From contig DATDXL010000038.1 in the NCBI GenBank assembly GCA_036517235.1, forward strand, positions 1 to 9,316: DNA of 9,316 nucleotides, written 5' to 3'. The DNA is from 2-02-FULL-46-13 sp036517235. Its GTDB lineage: Bacteria > Patescibacteriota > Minisyncoccia > Phycocordibacterales > DSPV01. Each line of letters starts with the position of its first letter. The first letter of the stretch is position 1. The position numbers and the translations under genes were made by a program. The notes under the pieces were generated by a model, which did no database searches, was not told the origin of the DNA, and saw only the letters and a program-made list of their open reading frames with translations. Below, in pieces: positions 1-5,322 of the stretch.

Positions 1-8
1 ATTGTCCA

Positions 9-45
9 CTCATTGGCTCTCGAAGACTCGAGCTCAATGAGTCTT
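9..45. other. two mutually exclusive hairpins at the left edge
   Basis: CTCATTGGCTC (9-19) can pair with GAGCTCAATGAG (32-41, one bulged T). Overlapping it, AAGACTC (23-29) can pair with GAGTCTT (39-45). Only one of the two can form at a time. No T-tract follows on either strand, so this is not an obvious terminator. No reading frame here looks like a real gene, and the feature may belong to something beyond the window edge. Confidence 0.4.
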
Positions 46-71
46 GCGAAGCTCCAGGTATTCGCTTCTCA

Positions 72-96
72 CCCCGACCCCCTTCCCATTCTTCCC
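72..96 (-). other. putative G-quadruplex motif (minus strand)
   Basis: On the minus strand four G-runs of 3, 3, 5 and 4 are separated by loops of 6, 2 and 2 nt, which fits the canonical G3+N1-7 rule. It lies in a polypyrimidine stretch (plus strand 69-109), just beyond the terminator of the 6S-like RNA. Whether it folds or matters is unknown. Confidence 0.45.
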
Positions 97-102
97 GCAT
101 CC

Positions 103-130
103 ATCCCCGTAGCAGAGCTGACGGGGAATT
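103..130. repeat. palindromic intergenic element, copy 1
   Basis: Stem CCCCGT (105-110) pairs with ACGGGG (121-126) around the loop AGCAGAGCTG, which can itself form AGC/GCT pairs. The same element recurs at 2913-2940 with the same ten-base loop and a compensatory stem change (CCCCGC/GCGGGG). A shared loop with a covarying stem argues for a conserved structured repeat family and not chance. Confidence 0.7.
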
Positions 131-143
131 CTGCGTGCAGAGT

Positions 144-180
144 AAAGCAAAACCCCACCCTGTGCGGTGTCAGAGTGGGG
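144..180 (-). terminator. Rho-independent terminator of the 6S-like RNA
   Basis: Read on the minus strand, CCCCAC (180-175) pairs with GTGGGG (158-153). The stem continues through one U-G wobble and CTG/CAG, with loop ACACCGCA, and is followed by TTTTGCTTT (152-144). The wobble position pairs only on the minus strand, which fixes the direction. Confidence 0.85.
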
Positions 181-351
181 TCGTCCGAGATAAGCAGCCG
201 CAGGCACACATCGTTCATACCAGGGGGAGCTATCCTGTTCGTTGAGGTATCACCGGGACCTCAATAGCCCACGAGGGAACGGCAAAGTGCAACTTGGGCA
301 ACCCAAAAGACCCAAGCTCGCATGCATACTTACCCAGATTCAGAAAAACCT
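181..351 (-). ncRNA. ssrS: 6S RNA-like regulatory RNA
   Basis: This is a putative 6S RNA, which folds as a promoter mimic and binds sigma70 RNA polymerase. The minus-strand 3' end (205-184) reads GCCTGCGGC-TGC-TT-ATCTCGGA, very close to the E. coli 6S 3' end as I remember it (GCCTGCGGCGGC-ATCTCGGA). The 5' end (348-316, TTTTTCTGA ... GCATGCGAGC) resembles the E. coli 5' strand (TTTCTCTGA ... GCAAGCGGGC). The fold is rod-like. The ends pair imperfectly, a side hairpin CTTGGG/CCCAAG lies at 315-293, and a long apical arm nests GCAC/GTGC, CGTTC/GAACG, GGGCTAT/ATAGCTC and TTGAGGT/ACCTCAA. Length of about 170 nt plus terminator fits the family. A promoter with an exact TTGACA places the start near 351, and a strong terminator follows directly. 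Promoter, fold and terminator are seen; the 6S identity is inference from similarity at the ends. A different CPR-specific RNA remains possible. Confidence 0.65.
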
Positions 352-357
352 ACTGAC

Positions 358-386
358 AGATTACCCAGTAGTAAAAAGGATGTCAA
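358..386 (-). promoter_or_regulatory. promoter of the 6S-like RNA
   Basis: On the minus strand, a consensus -35 TTGACA (386-381), a 17-nt spacer, and a weaker -10 TAATCT (363-358). The predicted start is about 351, at the 5' end expected for the RNA. The -35 box overlaps the tail of the terminator just upstream. Confidence 0.65.
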
Positions 387-414
387 GAAAAGCCGAGCGT
401 ACGCGGACGCTCGG
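386..414 (-). terminator. second minus-strand terminator downstream of the MOSC gene
   Basis: A perfect 8-bp stem CCGAGCGT/ACGCTCGG (414-407 with 400-393) with loop CCGCGT is followed on the minus strand by CTTTTCTT. It insulates the 6S-like RNA promoter from leftward transcription, or it ends a small transcript arising in 420-560. Confidence 0.65.
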
Positions 415-419
415 TCATA

Positions 420-560
420 AATTGGTGCGAAGCTTTCGGCTGAATGCCCAGCGTAAGCGAGCGCTTGGCCTCGCTTTAGCGTGTAGCTAGTCGAGGTCGT
501 TTCAAAGAACGAGAAAAGACAAATCGCGGCAATGTAAAGCGTAAAAAAAACCAGATACGT
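420..560. other. hairpin-rich intergenic stretch, no gene seen
   Basis: I see no credible reading frame here. One hairpin has an 8-bp stem with one mismatch (446-453 with 462-469). Another has a two-part stem, CCTCG/CGAGG (469-473 with 492-496) enclosing TAGC/GCTA. Lying between two minus-strand terminators, the stretch could be the body of a short minus-strand RNA, but I find no clear promoter. Confidence 0.35.
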
Positions 561-593
561 AAAAAAGAAAAACCGCCCGCTTGACGCGAACGG
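561..593 (-). terminator. Rho-independent terminator of the MOSC gene
   Basis: Read on the minus strand, CCGTTCGC pairs with GCGGGCGG (8 bp, two U-G wobbles) around loop GTCAA, followed by TTTTTCTTTTTT. It begins about 12 nt past the TGA stop of the MOSC gene. Confidence 0.85.
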
Positions 594-604
594 TTTCGAA
601 AAGG

Positions 605-1534
605 TCAGTCGAGAAGCTCCACCGTGATTTCGTCCCCAACTTTGATAAAACCGGTATTCTTGTGGTCGAAGTTCCGACCAACGAACACCTTGTTGCTGTT
701 GCTATCATTCAGTCCCAACCGCTCACCTCTTCGATACGATGCGAGCGTCGTAAGAGGCTCCTTGCGTCGCTCGCCGGTTTCTTGGTTCGTGCAAATCACC
801 GAGCACCGACTACAAAGTGTCTTTCCCTCGAACACCACGCCGTTTATCCGAATGCGCGCGAGATGGTCTTCTTCGTACGCGTCAAGACCCGAAAGCACGA
901 AGTTGGGTCTGAAGTTATCCATGGGAACGGGAGGTACACCTTTTGCCTGAAGCAAGGCGTTGAGGTTTTCAAGCGAAGCCTCGCTCATAGCCATGAAGGG
1001 AAATGCGTCGTGGAAACCAAGTTTTGCGCTTCCCGCCTTACTGACCCTCTGACACGAAGCAGTCATGCGCATAAAACGGTATTTTCCGGGGCGCTCACGC
1101 GAAAGAAATTGGGTAAAGAATTCAGCCGCTTCCGGACCCTGATCTCTTGCCGAAAGCTTGTTGTCTCTCCAGACCTGGACACGCTCTTCGGGTCCCTCAA
1201 TTCCCGCGAGCGGAAGCTTGATAGTTCCCATTCCAGGAGCCCAGATCACAAGGTCATCCCCCAGTTCGTGACATGTCACCTGACACATACTACGAACCTC
1301 GATGCCAAGACCTAGTGGAGCCAACACTTTCCCTGCGATTTTTGCCAACGGCTGAGGCAAAGGCAGGCTTCCCTGTCGCTGTGCGACGAACATGTTATTC
1401 TCCCCGACCACAAGCCACTGCCGGTCGTACTGGATACCTCGCTTGACGATATCAACAATCGTTCCTGGTTCTCTCACCCAGGTGAACGAGGCGGCTTTGA
1501 TGTAAGAAAAACCAACTGCAGAAACAGTAATCAT
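605..1534 (-). CDS. MOSC-domain protein (YcbX/mARC-like)
   Basis: 309 aa, the usual size for a protein with an N-terminal MOSC beta-barrel domain and a C-terminal MOSC domain. These relate to molybdenum cofactor sulfurase C-termini and to YcbX/mARC, which reduce N-hydroxylated compounds using bound Moco. Family-like features seen: YDRQWLVV (36-43), AQRQGSLPL (51-59), VQVWRD (119-124), a FRPN motif (208-211), FEGKTLCSRCSV (235-246) with Cys241 and Cys244, TGERRKEPL (253-261) and a terminal IKVGDEITVELL. The Cys in the RC pair is the likely Mo or sulfur ligand. The canonical N-terminal PVKS-type start is replaced by FSYIKAAS. The ATG is supported by AGGAAAGG about 6 nt upstream. The gene is monocistronic, between its own promoter and terminator. 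The substrate is unknown, and no cofactor synthesis genes are in this window. Confidence 0.88.
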   Translation of the reverse strand: MITVSAVGFSYIKAASFTWVREPGTIVDIVKRGIQYDRQWLVVGENNMFVAQRQGSLPLPQPLAKIAGKVLAPLGLGIEVRSMCQVTCHELGDDLVIWAPGMGTIKLPLAGIEGPEERVQVWRDNKLSARDQGPEAAEFFTQFLSRERPGKYRFMRMTASCQRVSKAGSAKLGFHDAFPFMAMSEASLENLNALLQAKGVPPVPMDNFRPNFVLSGLDAYEEDHLARIRINGVVFEGKTLCSRCSVICTNQETGERRKEPLTTLASYRRGERLGLNDSNSNKVFVGRNFDHKNTGFIKVGDEITVELLD

Positions 1535-1561
1535 AAAGAACCTTTCCTTTGTTTACCGCAA

Positions 1562-1590
1562 ATTCTACTCAAGGGAGATAAAAATGCAAA
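1562..1590 (-). promoter_or_regulatory. promoter of the MOSC gene
   Basis: On the minus strand, TTTGCA (1590-1585, 4/6 to TTGACA), a 17-nt spacer, and TAGAAT (1567-1562, 5/6 to TATAAT). The predicted start is near 1555, leaving a leader of about 20 nt that contains the ribosome binding site. It begins immediately after the terminator of the upstream gene. Confidence 0.55.
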
Positions 1591-1625
1591 GGGAAAGCCC
1601 TCGCTTTTTAAAAGAAAGCGGGGGC
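1591..1625 (-). terminator. terminator of the small membrane protein gene
   Basis: An 11-bp stem pairs 1625-1615 with 1607-1597 (GCCCCCGCTTT with AAAGCGAGGGC, one wobble, 7-nt loop). It is followed on the minus strand by TTTCCCTTT, an interrupted T-tract. Confidence 0.65.
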
Positions 1626-1645
1626 AAAAAAAGATTGCGCGTTCT

Positions 1646-2023
1646 CTAGATGAGCCCGAGAACGCCTACCACGATACCGGCAACGCCTATCCACTCAGAG
1701 TACGCTTGGACCTTGGGGATAATGTCGCGTATCGCTGGAAATTTCTGGAAGAAGTTCGCCCCGAGGATAAGCCCCATTAGCACAGCGGCAACCCCCTGGA
1801 GAAGACCGTGCCCGAGAAAAGAATTGTAGCCGCCGCCGAACGACTGCAGGATAACAAGCACGCCAAGCACCAGCTCGATGATACCGATACTGCCGCGAAA
1901 ATTGTTGAGTCTCGTTTCCACCGTACCCATCTGCGTACCCGCCTCCGGGTTCTTGAACCATGTCTTTATCTTGGGTGAAGCAAGAACAAAACCCGCTACG
2001 ATATTTCCTAATTGAATGAGCAT
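1646..2023 (-). CDS. small four-helix membrane protein, function unknown
   Basis: 125 aa, mostly hydrophobic. Likely membrane segments are near residues 2-16, 44-65, 70-92 and 108-125, with a charged stretch (KIKTWFKNPEAG, about 18-29) between the first two and a polar loop around 93-107. Gly-rich helices (IVAGFVLA, LVLGVLVIL, IVVGVLGLI) suggest a compact bundle. I do not recognise a family. The final helix ends exactly at the C-terminus. The ATG is preceded by an AT-rich run with no Shine-Dalgarno sequence, unlike most neighbours, so initiation may be leaderless or non-SD. It is monocistronic: a strong terminator lies upstream, between it and the M50 gene, and another lies downstream. The reading frame is credible because of its membrane pattern and flanking signals. 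Confidence 0.72.
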   Translation of the reverse strand: MLIQLGNIVAGFVLASPKIKTWFKNPEAGTQMGTVETRLNNFRGSIGIIELVLGVLVILQSFGGGYNSFLGHGLLQGVAAVLMGLILGANFFQKFPAIRDIIPKVQAYSEWIGVAGIVVGVLGLI

Positions 2024-2087
2024 AAAAATAATTACACTGGTAATGCTGACTCTCTAAGCTTACACCCGAGACAGATACCGGGCAATC

Positions 2088-2118
2088 AAAGAAAAAGAGA
2101 GAGTTGCTAGCTCTCTCT
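2088..2118 (-). terminator. Rho-independent terminator of the M50 peptidase gene
   Basis: A perfect 8-bp stem AGAGAGAG/CTCTCTCT (2118-2111 with 2103-2096) with loop CTAGCAA is followed on the minus strand by TTTTCTTT. It begins 7 nt after the stop codon. Confidence 0.9.
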
Positions 2119-2125
2119 GAACCGC

Positions 2126-2818
2126 TCACTGGGCGGGAATACTGCCCTGCACGCTAGTCCGATACAACGTAAACAAGACGACTCCGACAAGCGATGACAC
2201 GAGCGCAAGGTATGACACCGTACATGCAACATAGTCACGCACCTTAGGAGGATCAGGGTAGATCACCATGTCAGGCTTAAATGCGCAGAGCACCCCTATG
2301 GCGAGGAAGAGGATATTCTTGAAGTACACGGCGGTGAATACAAGCAGGCACAACCCTAGAATCTGCATAGCCGGTCCAAGGGCACGAAGCATCCGACCTC
2401 CGTCAAAGGGTGCCCGCGGCACAAGATTGATGAGATTCATCAACCCACCCCAGAACGCAATGCCTAAGAGAGTTGTGTTAGTCGTAAAAAAGAGGACTTG
2501 CGCCAGGATGACTAAGAGACATCCACTCAGACCGAAAACTGGTCCCATGGCGGCAAAGACAAGTTCCTGGCGGTACGTCCGCACATCATCGGGTGCAATG
2601 AAAATAATAGCGCCGATGAAAGGTATGAATGTGGGGAATCGAATTTGTCCCGTGATGCGCCAAAGAGCAAGCGCGTGACCTGCCTCATGCAAGGCAAGCA
2701 AAGCTGTAAATCCAATACCGAATCGCCACCCAAGAATGAAAGAGTGAAAGCCGGTCATGAGGAGAAATGAGGTGACTGAGCGTTGGAATTGGTCGGAAGT
2801 TGACGTTTTCGCGTTCAA
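2126..2818 (-). CDS. M50 family (site-2 protease-like) membrane metallopeptidase
   Basis: 230 aa polytopic membrane protein. The zinc motif HEAGH (residues 44-48) sits in a hydrophobic helix. The second signature, NLVPRAPFDGGRML (131-144), supplies Asp139 as the third zinc ligand (the family's NPxPxxDGG-type motif). AMGPVFG (90-96) matches the conserved A-x-GP segment. These are the hallmarks of intramembrane proteases that cleave transmembrane regulators or leftover signal peptides. No PDZ or CBS domain is present, so this is a minimal core form followed by C-terminal helices (about 150-175 and 195-220). The start is a TTG: AAAGGAG lies about 7 nt upstream, while the first in-frame ATG (residue 21) lacks such a site and would cut into the first hydrophobic stretch. 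It has its own terminator, and the substrate cannot be told from context. Confidence 0.9.
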   Translation of the reverse strand: MNAKTSTSDQFQRSVTSFLLMTGFHSFILGWRFGIGFTALLALHEAGHALALWRITGQIRFPTFIPFIGAIIFIAPDDVRTYRQELVFAAMGPVFGLSGCLLVILAQVLFFTTNTTLLGIAFWGGLMNLINLVPRAPFDGGRMLRALGPAMQILGLCLLVFTAVYFKNILFLAIGVLCAFKPDMVIYPDPPKVRDYVACTVSYLALVSSLVGVVLFTLYRTSVQGSIPAQ

Positions 2819-2861
2819 AGAACACTCCTTTCTGGTTGAAAGTTTTCTACTGCCAAGCTAC

Positions 2862-2889
2862 AGATTGCCATAATGGGACGAGTTGTCAA
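2862..2889 (-). promoter_or_regulatory. candidate promoter of the M50 gene
   Basis: On the minus strand, a consensus -35 TTGACA (2889-2884) is followed 16 nt later by a poor -10 CAATCT (2867-2862). The -35 lies just past the T-tract of the preceding terminator. The weak -10 makes this tentative. Confidence 0.35.
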
Positions 2890-2891
2890 AC

Positions 2892-2951
2892 AAAATAAAA
2901 TCCGCTCGTCCTATCCCCGCAGCAGAGCTGGCGGGGTATTTCGGCGAGCGG
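2892..2951 (-). terminator. nested-stem terminator overlapping a CDS end, containing palindrome copy 2
   Basis: On the minus strand, an outer stem CCGCTCG/CGAGCGG (2951-2945 with 2908-2902) encloses the palindromic element CCCCGC/GCGGGG (2936-2931 with 2920-2915) and is followed by ATTTTATTTTG. The inner element matches the one at 103-130 and encodes the last residues of the overlapping gene (PPALLRG, stop TAG at 2913-2911). The structure therefore serves as coding sequence and probably as terminator. Confidence 0.65.
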
Positions 2952-3399
2952 GCAGGGGCGCGGGATTGAACGCGGGCGGCGACTCCCACAATTCTCGGTA
3001 GATGAAGGCAACAGCCAGTTGGTAAGTCATCTGCATTCTGTCATCAAGACTCCGCAAATCCTGACCAGGTTCCATCCCGAGCTTTTTGCGGATCTTCTGA
3101 TCCTCAGAATATTCGTGCAGTTCGCGCAAACGTTCGAGGGTATACGCGTTCATCCTGAAATGAGGCAAGATGGTATCCTCAATGTGCCTCATGACCGTAT
3201 CGGGTATTTCCTCAACCTGTTTTCGGGGCATGACGCAGACATTTCCTCCCTCATGCCGGATAAAGAAGGCGGGCCGTCCACAAAGATTGCAAACCCAGTG
3301 TGCCCAACTAGTATCTTCATGGGTCGAGTTGCCTGTAAAATCCCATTCGTCTCGACGGCCGCATACACATCTCGGTAATACGAATTCCGAAAGGTTCAT
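2911..3399 (-). CDS. hypothetical protein with an N-terminal Cys motif (zinc ribbon-like)
   Basis: 162 aa, no family recognised. The N-terminal 45 residues hold CVC (Cys11, Cys13) and CNLC (Cys37, Cys40), a plausible zinc knuckle. The region also carries many aromatic residues and ends in RPAFFIRHEGG. The middle (about 60-105) is rich in charged residues and probably helical (MRHIEDTILPHF, LERLRELHEYSEDQKIRKKLG). The C-terminal 25 residues are Pro/Ala/Arg-rich and look disordered. Part of this tail is encoded by the palindromic repeat at 2915-2936, so it may have been acquired by repeat insertion across the original stop. The ATG follows AAAGGAAA by a few nucleotides. It lies 124 nt downstream of the M23 gene on the same strand with no clear terminator between, so read-through is possible besides its own candidate promoter. 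A nucleic-acid-binding or regulatory role is only a guess. Confidence 0.75.
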   Translation of the reverse strand: MNLSEFVLPRCVCGRRDEWDFTGNSTHEDTSWAHWVCNLCGRPAFFIRHEGGNVCVMPRKQVEEIPDTVMRHIEDTILPHFRMNAYTLERLRELHEYSEDQKIRKKLGMEPGQDLRSLDDRMQMTYQLAVAFIYRELWESPPAFNPAPLPARRNTPPALLRG

Positions 3400-3429
3400 G
3401 GGTTTCCTTTCTCTTTTTGTTCCACAAGT

Positions 3430-3457
3430 ATCCTAACACAAGGACTGAATTTGTGAA
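3430..3457 (-). promoter_or_regulatory. candidate promoter of the Cys-motif protein gene
   Basis: On the minus strand, TTCACA (3457-3452, 5/6 to TTGACA), a 16-nt spacer, and TAGGAT (3435-3430, 4/6 to TATAAT). The predicted start near 3423 leaves a leader of about 24 nt with the ribosome binding site. Confidence 0.45.
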
Positions 3458-3523
3458 GCCAATGGTTACGACTGTACATTCGCCCTGCACGTTCGCACTG
3501 GTGTGCTCAGTATTTCGTCATCT

Positions 3524-4405
3524 TTACTCATCAATCGCTCCGCCGCTCGGTCGAATACCGAAGAGATCCAGGAACACCGAGGGATCGATAGAGACCTTGT
3601 TGATACGGACGCTCAAATGGAGATGAGGACGCTCCGCGTACCCAGTCTCTCCCGACAGCGCGATTGGCTGTCCTTGCGCCACTACCTCTCCTTCAGCCAC
3701 TAGCGGCTCCGCAAGGTGCATGTAAAAAGTCTGCAGACCCAATCCATGGTCCAAGACGATAGTTTTCCCATAGGTACGGAATTCTCGCACAAGCGTCACA
3801 ACTCCTCTGTTCATGGCAACCACCGGCGTCCCCGTAGCCGCACGAAAATCAACGCCTTTATGAGGTATGGCATAAGCTCCTGTGAGACGGATATAGCCGT
3901 AGGTATCGGTTATGGTCGTTGAAGCTAAAGGCATGATGAAGGGCTCGCTCCAAAGCGCTTCGGATACAGAATCAAGATGGGCAAGAATATTATTTTCTTC
4001 AACCAGAGAAACAACGAGACGCTGTTGGCTTTTGGGCGTATTCCCTCCGAGCTTTTGCGGAATACCGAGCGGTATCTTTATTTTTTTGCGCTCTTGTAAC
4101 ACAAGCGTATCCGTGAGCACTCGCCCATCTGAAAGCTCTGCGTACACTGAATAGGTGCCTGTCGCTTGCATGAGGTCAAATCCAACTAGCGCTGCCGGTT
4201 TCCCCCGGTACGAAAACCAGGCGAGCGTAGTACTACCAATGCTCATGCTTTTTACCTTCTCCGGAAAAGTACCCTCAAGCGTAATCATGAGAGGATCACC
4301 TTGTTGAGGATACACAGGTCTAAAGGAGAAGACTGGTTCTTCGAAATAGCGCGTAAGTGTAAAAAACGCAAACAACGAAATAAGAATAACAAAAACGAAT
4401 CTCAT
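3524..4405 (-). CDS. membrane-anchored M23 (LytM/lysostaphin-type) metallopeptidase
   Basis: 293 aa. Residues 3-19 form an uncleaved-looking hydrophobic N-terminal anchor, so the rest should face the cell wall. Residues 25-105 look like an all-beta, immunoglobulin-like domain. A linker to about 165 precedes the peptidase domain (166-275). The M23 zinc site is complete: HKGVD (His182, Asp186) and the HLH motif (His261, His263), with catalytic His230 in FYMHL. Conserved glycines occur in GVV (201-203) and in the TYGKTIVLDHG (211-221) and ALSGETG (249-255) segments. The enzyme should cut peptidoglycan cross-bridges or stem peptides during growth or division; because the site is intact, this is unlikely to be only a degenerate EnvC/NlpD-type activator. 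No Shine-Dalgarno sequence precedes the ATG. Instead an extended -10 promoter sits so that transcription would start at the A of the ATG, suggesting a leaderless mRNA. Confidence 0.93.
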   Translation of the reverse strand: MRFVFVILISLFAFFTLTRYFEEPVFSFRPVYPQQGDPLMITLEGTFPEKVKSMSIGSTTLAWFSYRGKPAALVGFDLMQATGTYSVYAELSDGRVLTDTLVLQERKKIKIPLGIPQKLGGNTPKSQQRLVVSLVEENNILAHLDSVSEALWSEPFIMPLASTTITDTYGYIRLTGAYAIPHKGVDFRAATGTPVVAMNRGVVTLVREFRTYGKTIVLDHGLGLQTFYMHLAEPLVAEGEVVAQGQPIALSGETGYAERPHLHLSVRINKVSIDPSVFLDLFGIRPSGGAIDE

Positions 4406-4411
4406 GAATTC

Positions 4412-4420
4412 ATTGTACCA
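4412..4420 (-). promoter_or_regulatory. extended -10 promoter of the M23 gene (leaderless)
   Basis: On the minus strand the string is TGG-TACAAT (4420-4412), a TGn extended -10 with 5/6 match to TATAAT. Six bases (GAATTC) separate it from the ATG, so the canonical start 7 nt past the -10 falls exactly on the A of the start codon. No good -35 box is seen, as is usual for extended -10 promoters. Confidence 0.5.
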
Positions 4421-4456
4421 GCATCCTCTTTTATTACGACGAGTAAGGAGCGCCGC

Positions 4457-4661
4457 GAAAAACGAGCGAAGCGAAGTTTTTCATGGCGTCCGAACGAAGT
4501 CGGAACAAAGGGTTTTTGGTGATAATACCCCGCCCCTTGGGGCGGAATAGAGTGAGCGACCTGAATTTCTAACGAGCAGAGCGAGTATAGAAATTGGAAG
4601 TACTCTTGTGGTGCGGAGCGAACCCAAAATGGGTGCAGGGCTGCACTCGGGGTTAATACCC
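4457..4661. repeat. cluster of intergenic hairpins between divergent genes
   Basis: The 372-nt divergent intergenic region has no credible gene but holds consecutive hairpins. They are GAAAAAC/GTTTTTC (4457-4463 with 4476-4482), TCCGA/TCGGA (4489-4493 with 4500-4504), CCGCCCC/GGGGCGG (4530-4545), AATTTCTA/TAGAAATT (4564-4571 with 4588-4595), GTGCAG/CTGCAC (4633-4638 with 4641-4646) and GGGT/ACCC with a following TTTATT (4650-4667). Two of the loops are alike (GAGCGAAGCGAA and GAGCAGAGCGAG). A longer pairing AACCC/GGGTT (4621-4625 with 4650-4654) competes with the last hairpin. Confidence 0.55.
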
Positions 4662-4712
4662 TTTATTACGCACAAGGAAGCATGGTGTCATTACGCAACT
4701 TGACTAAGTACC

Positions 4713-4721
4713 TGTTATAAT
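4713..4721 (+). promoter_or_regulatory. extended -10 promoter of the lipoprotein gene
   Basis: TGT-TATAAT is a perfect extended -10 with a predicted start near 4728 and a leader of about 50 nt. An alternative, overlapping arrangement is TTGACT (4700-4705), an 18-nt spacer and TATTAT (4724-4729), giving a start about 8 nt later. Confidence 0.65.
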
Positions 4722-4777
4722 GTTATTATATTCATAGCAAAACACCCTCCCTAACCCATCTTACTAGAAAGGCCCAG

Positions 4778-5209
4778 ATGAAAACAAGTTCTTTGTTAGC
4801 CCTTGTGGCAATCGCCATACTTACCGGCGGTTGCAGAACTGCTCACGTTGATGAGACGACATCGGTACCGCTTCCTCCAAACACACTAACGGTGCATAAC
4901 CGTACACCGTACTCGCTTCGTGTGTTCCGAAATGCCGTACCGTGGGAAGCATGGCAGCATGGCGTCGATCAACGGGAAGCGATGAAATACGCTCCGACGA
5001 AAATAGCGGCGGGTGCGACTGGCACCCTTTCCCCTGCTTCGTCTAACCAGAGCGAAAGCGTCTCGGTATTACTCGTCGCATCTCAAAACTGGAGTCTTGG
5101 CTGCATTGTAGGCAGTACCTCCGTTGGAACTTGTACTCGAATTGTGGTACTGGGCACTGAACACCCGGGAGCAGAGATCACGATACGGAAACGCAACCTT
5201 AGACGCTGA
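4778..5209 (+). CDS. small putative lipoprotein, function unknown
   Basis: 143 aa. The N-terminus has Lys2, a hydrophobic core (about 5-16) and LTGGC with Cys19. This resembles a lipoprotein signal, although Thr rather than Leu stands at -3, so lipidation is probable but not certain. The mature part begins with a Thr/Pro-rich linker. It looks all-beta: NTLTVHNRTPYSLRVFRN (35-52) resembles strands of a small sandwich, followed by GTLSPASSNQSESVSVLLVAS and a closing TRIVVLGTEHPGAEITIRK. Two further cysteines (GCIVGSTSVGTC) could form a disulfide outside the membrane. GAAAGG about 5 nt before the ATG supports the start. The gene is monocistronic, with an extended -10 promoter upstream and a perfect-stem terminator downstream. 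No family recognised. Confidence 0.8.
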   Translation: MKTSSLLALVAIAILTGGCRTAHVDETTSVPLPPNTLTVHNRTPYSLRVFRNAVPWEAWQHGVDQREAMKYAPTKIAAGATGTLSPASSNQSESVSVLLVASQNWSLGCIVGSTSVGTCTRIVVLGTEHPGAEITIRKRNLRR

Positions 5210-5233
5210 CATTCCCATTCCGACCTAAACTCA

Positions 5234-5263
5234 AAAGACAGGGCAAACCTGTCTTTTTCTTTG
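5234..5263 (+). terminator. Rho-independent terminator of the lipoprotein gene
   Basis: A perfect 9-bp stem AAAGACAGG/CCTGTCTTT (5234-5242 with 5248-5256) with loop GCAAA continues into TTCTTT. It lies 25 nt past the stop codon. Confidence 0.92.
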
Positions 5264-5270
5264 AATGACT

Positions 5271-5283
5271 AGAAGGGGATAAT
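5271..5283 (+). promoter_or_regulatory. start-deciding signals upstream of the M64 gene
   Basis: AGAAGGGG (5271-5278) looks like a Shine-Dalgarno sequence for a TTG at 5284, while the overlapping GATAAT (5278-5283, 5/6 to TATAAT) looks like a -10 box that would start transcription near 5290. The two readings give different protein N-termini. The second fits the signal peptide better, because the ATG at 5323 begins MKYRK directly before the hydrophobic core. Confidence 0.4.
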
Positions 5284-5322
5284 TTGATTTTACTTGATGT
5301 GTATTTATGCGATTATTACTGT

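Noticed and set aside
13..490. Plus-strand open frames of 82-84 codons
   Set aside because: They have no ribosome binding site, odd composition, and lie opposite the 6S-like RNA with its promoter and terminator; hairpins explain the region better.
581..1315. 244-codon plus-strand frame opposite the MOSC gene
   Set aside because: It is antisense to a clearly homologous protein and starts inside that gene's terminator; no family features are seen.
1695..2129. 144-codon minus-strand frame overlapping the small membrane protein
   Set aside because: It overlaps the M50 terminator and an adjacent gene in another frame, and its sequence is low-quality Gly/Arg-rich; the membrane-helix pattern of the other frame is far more protein-like.
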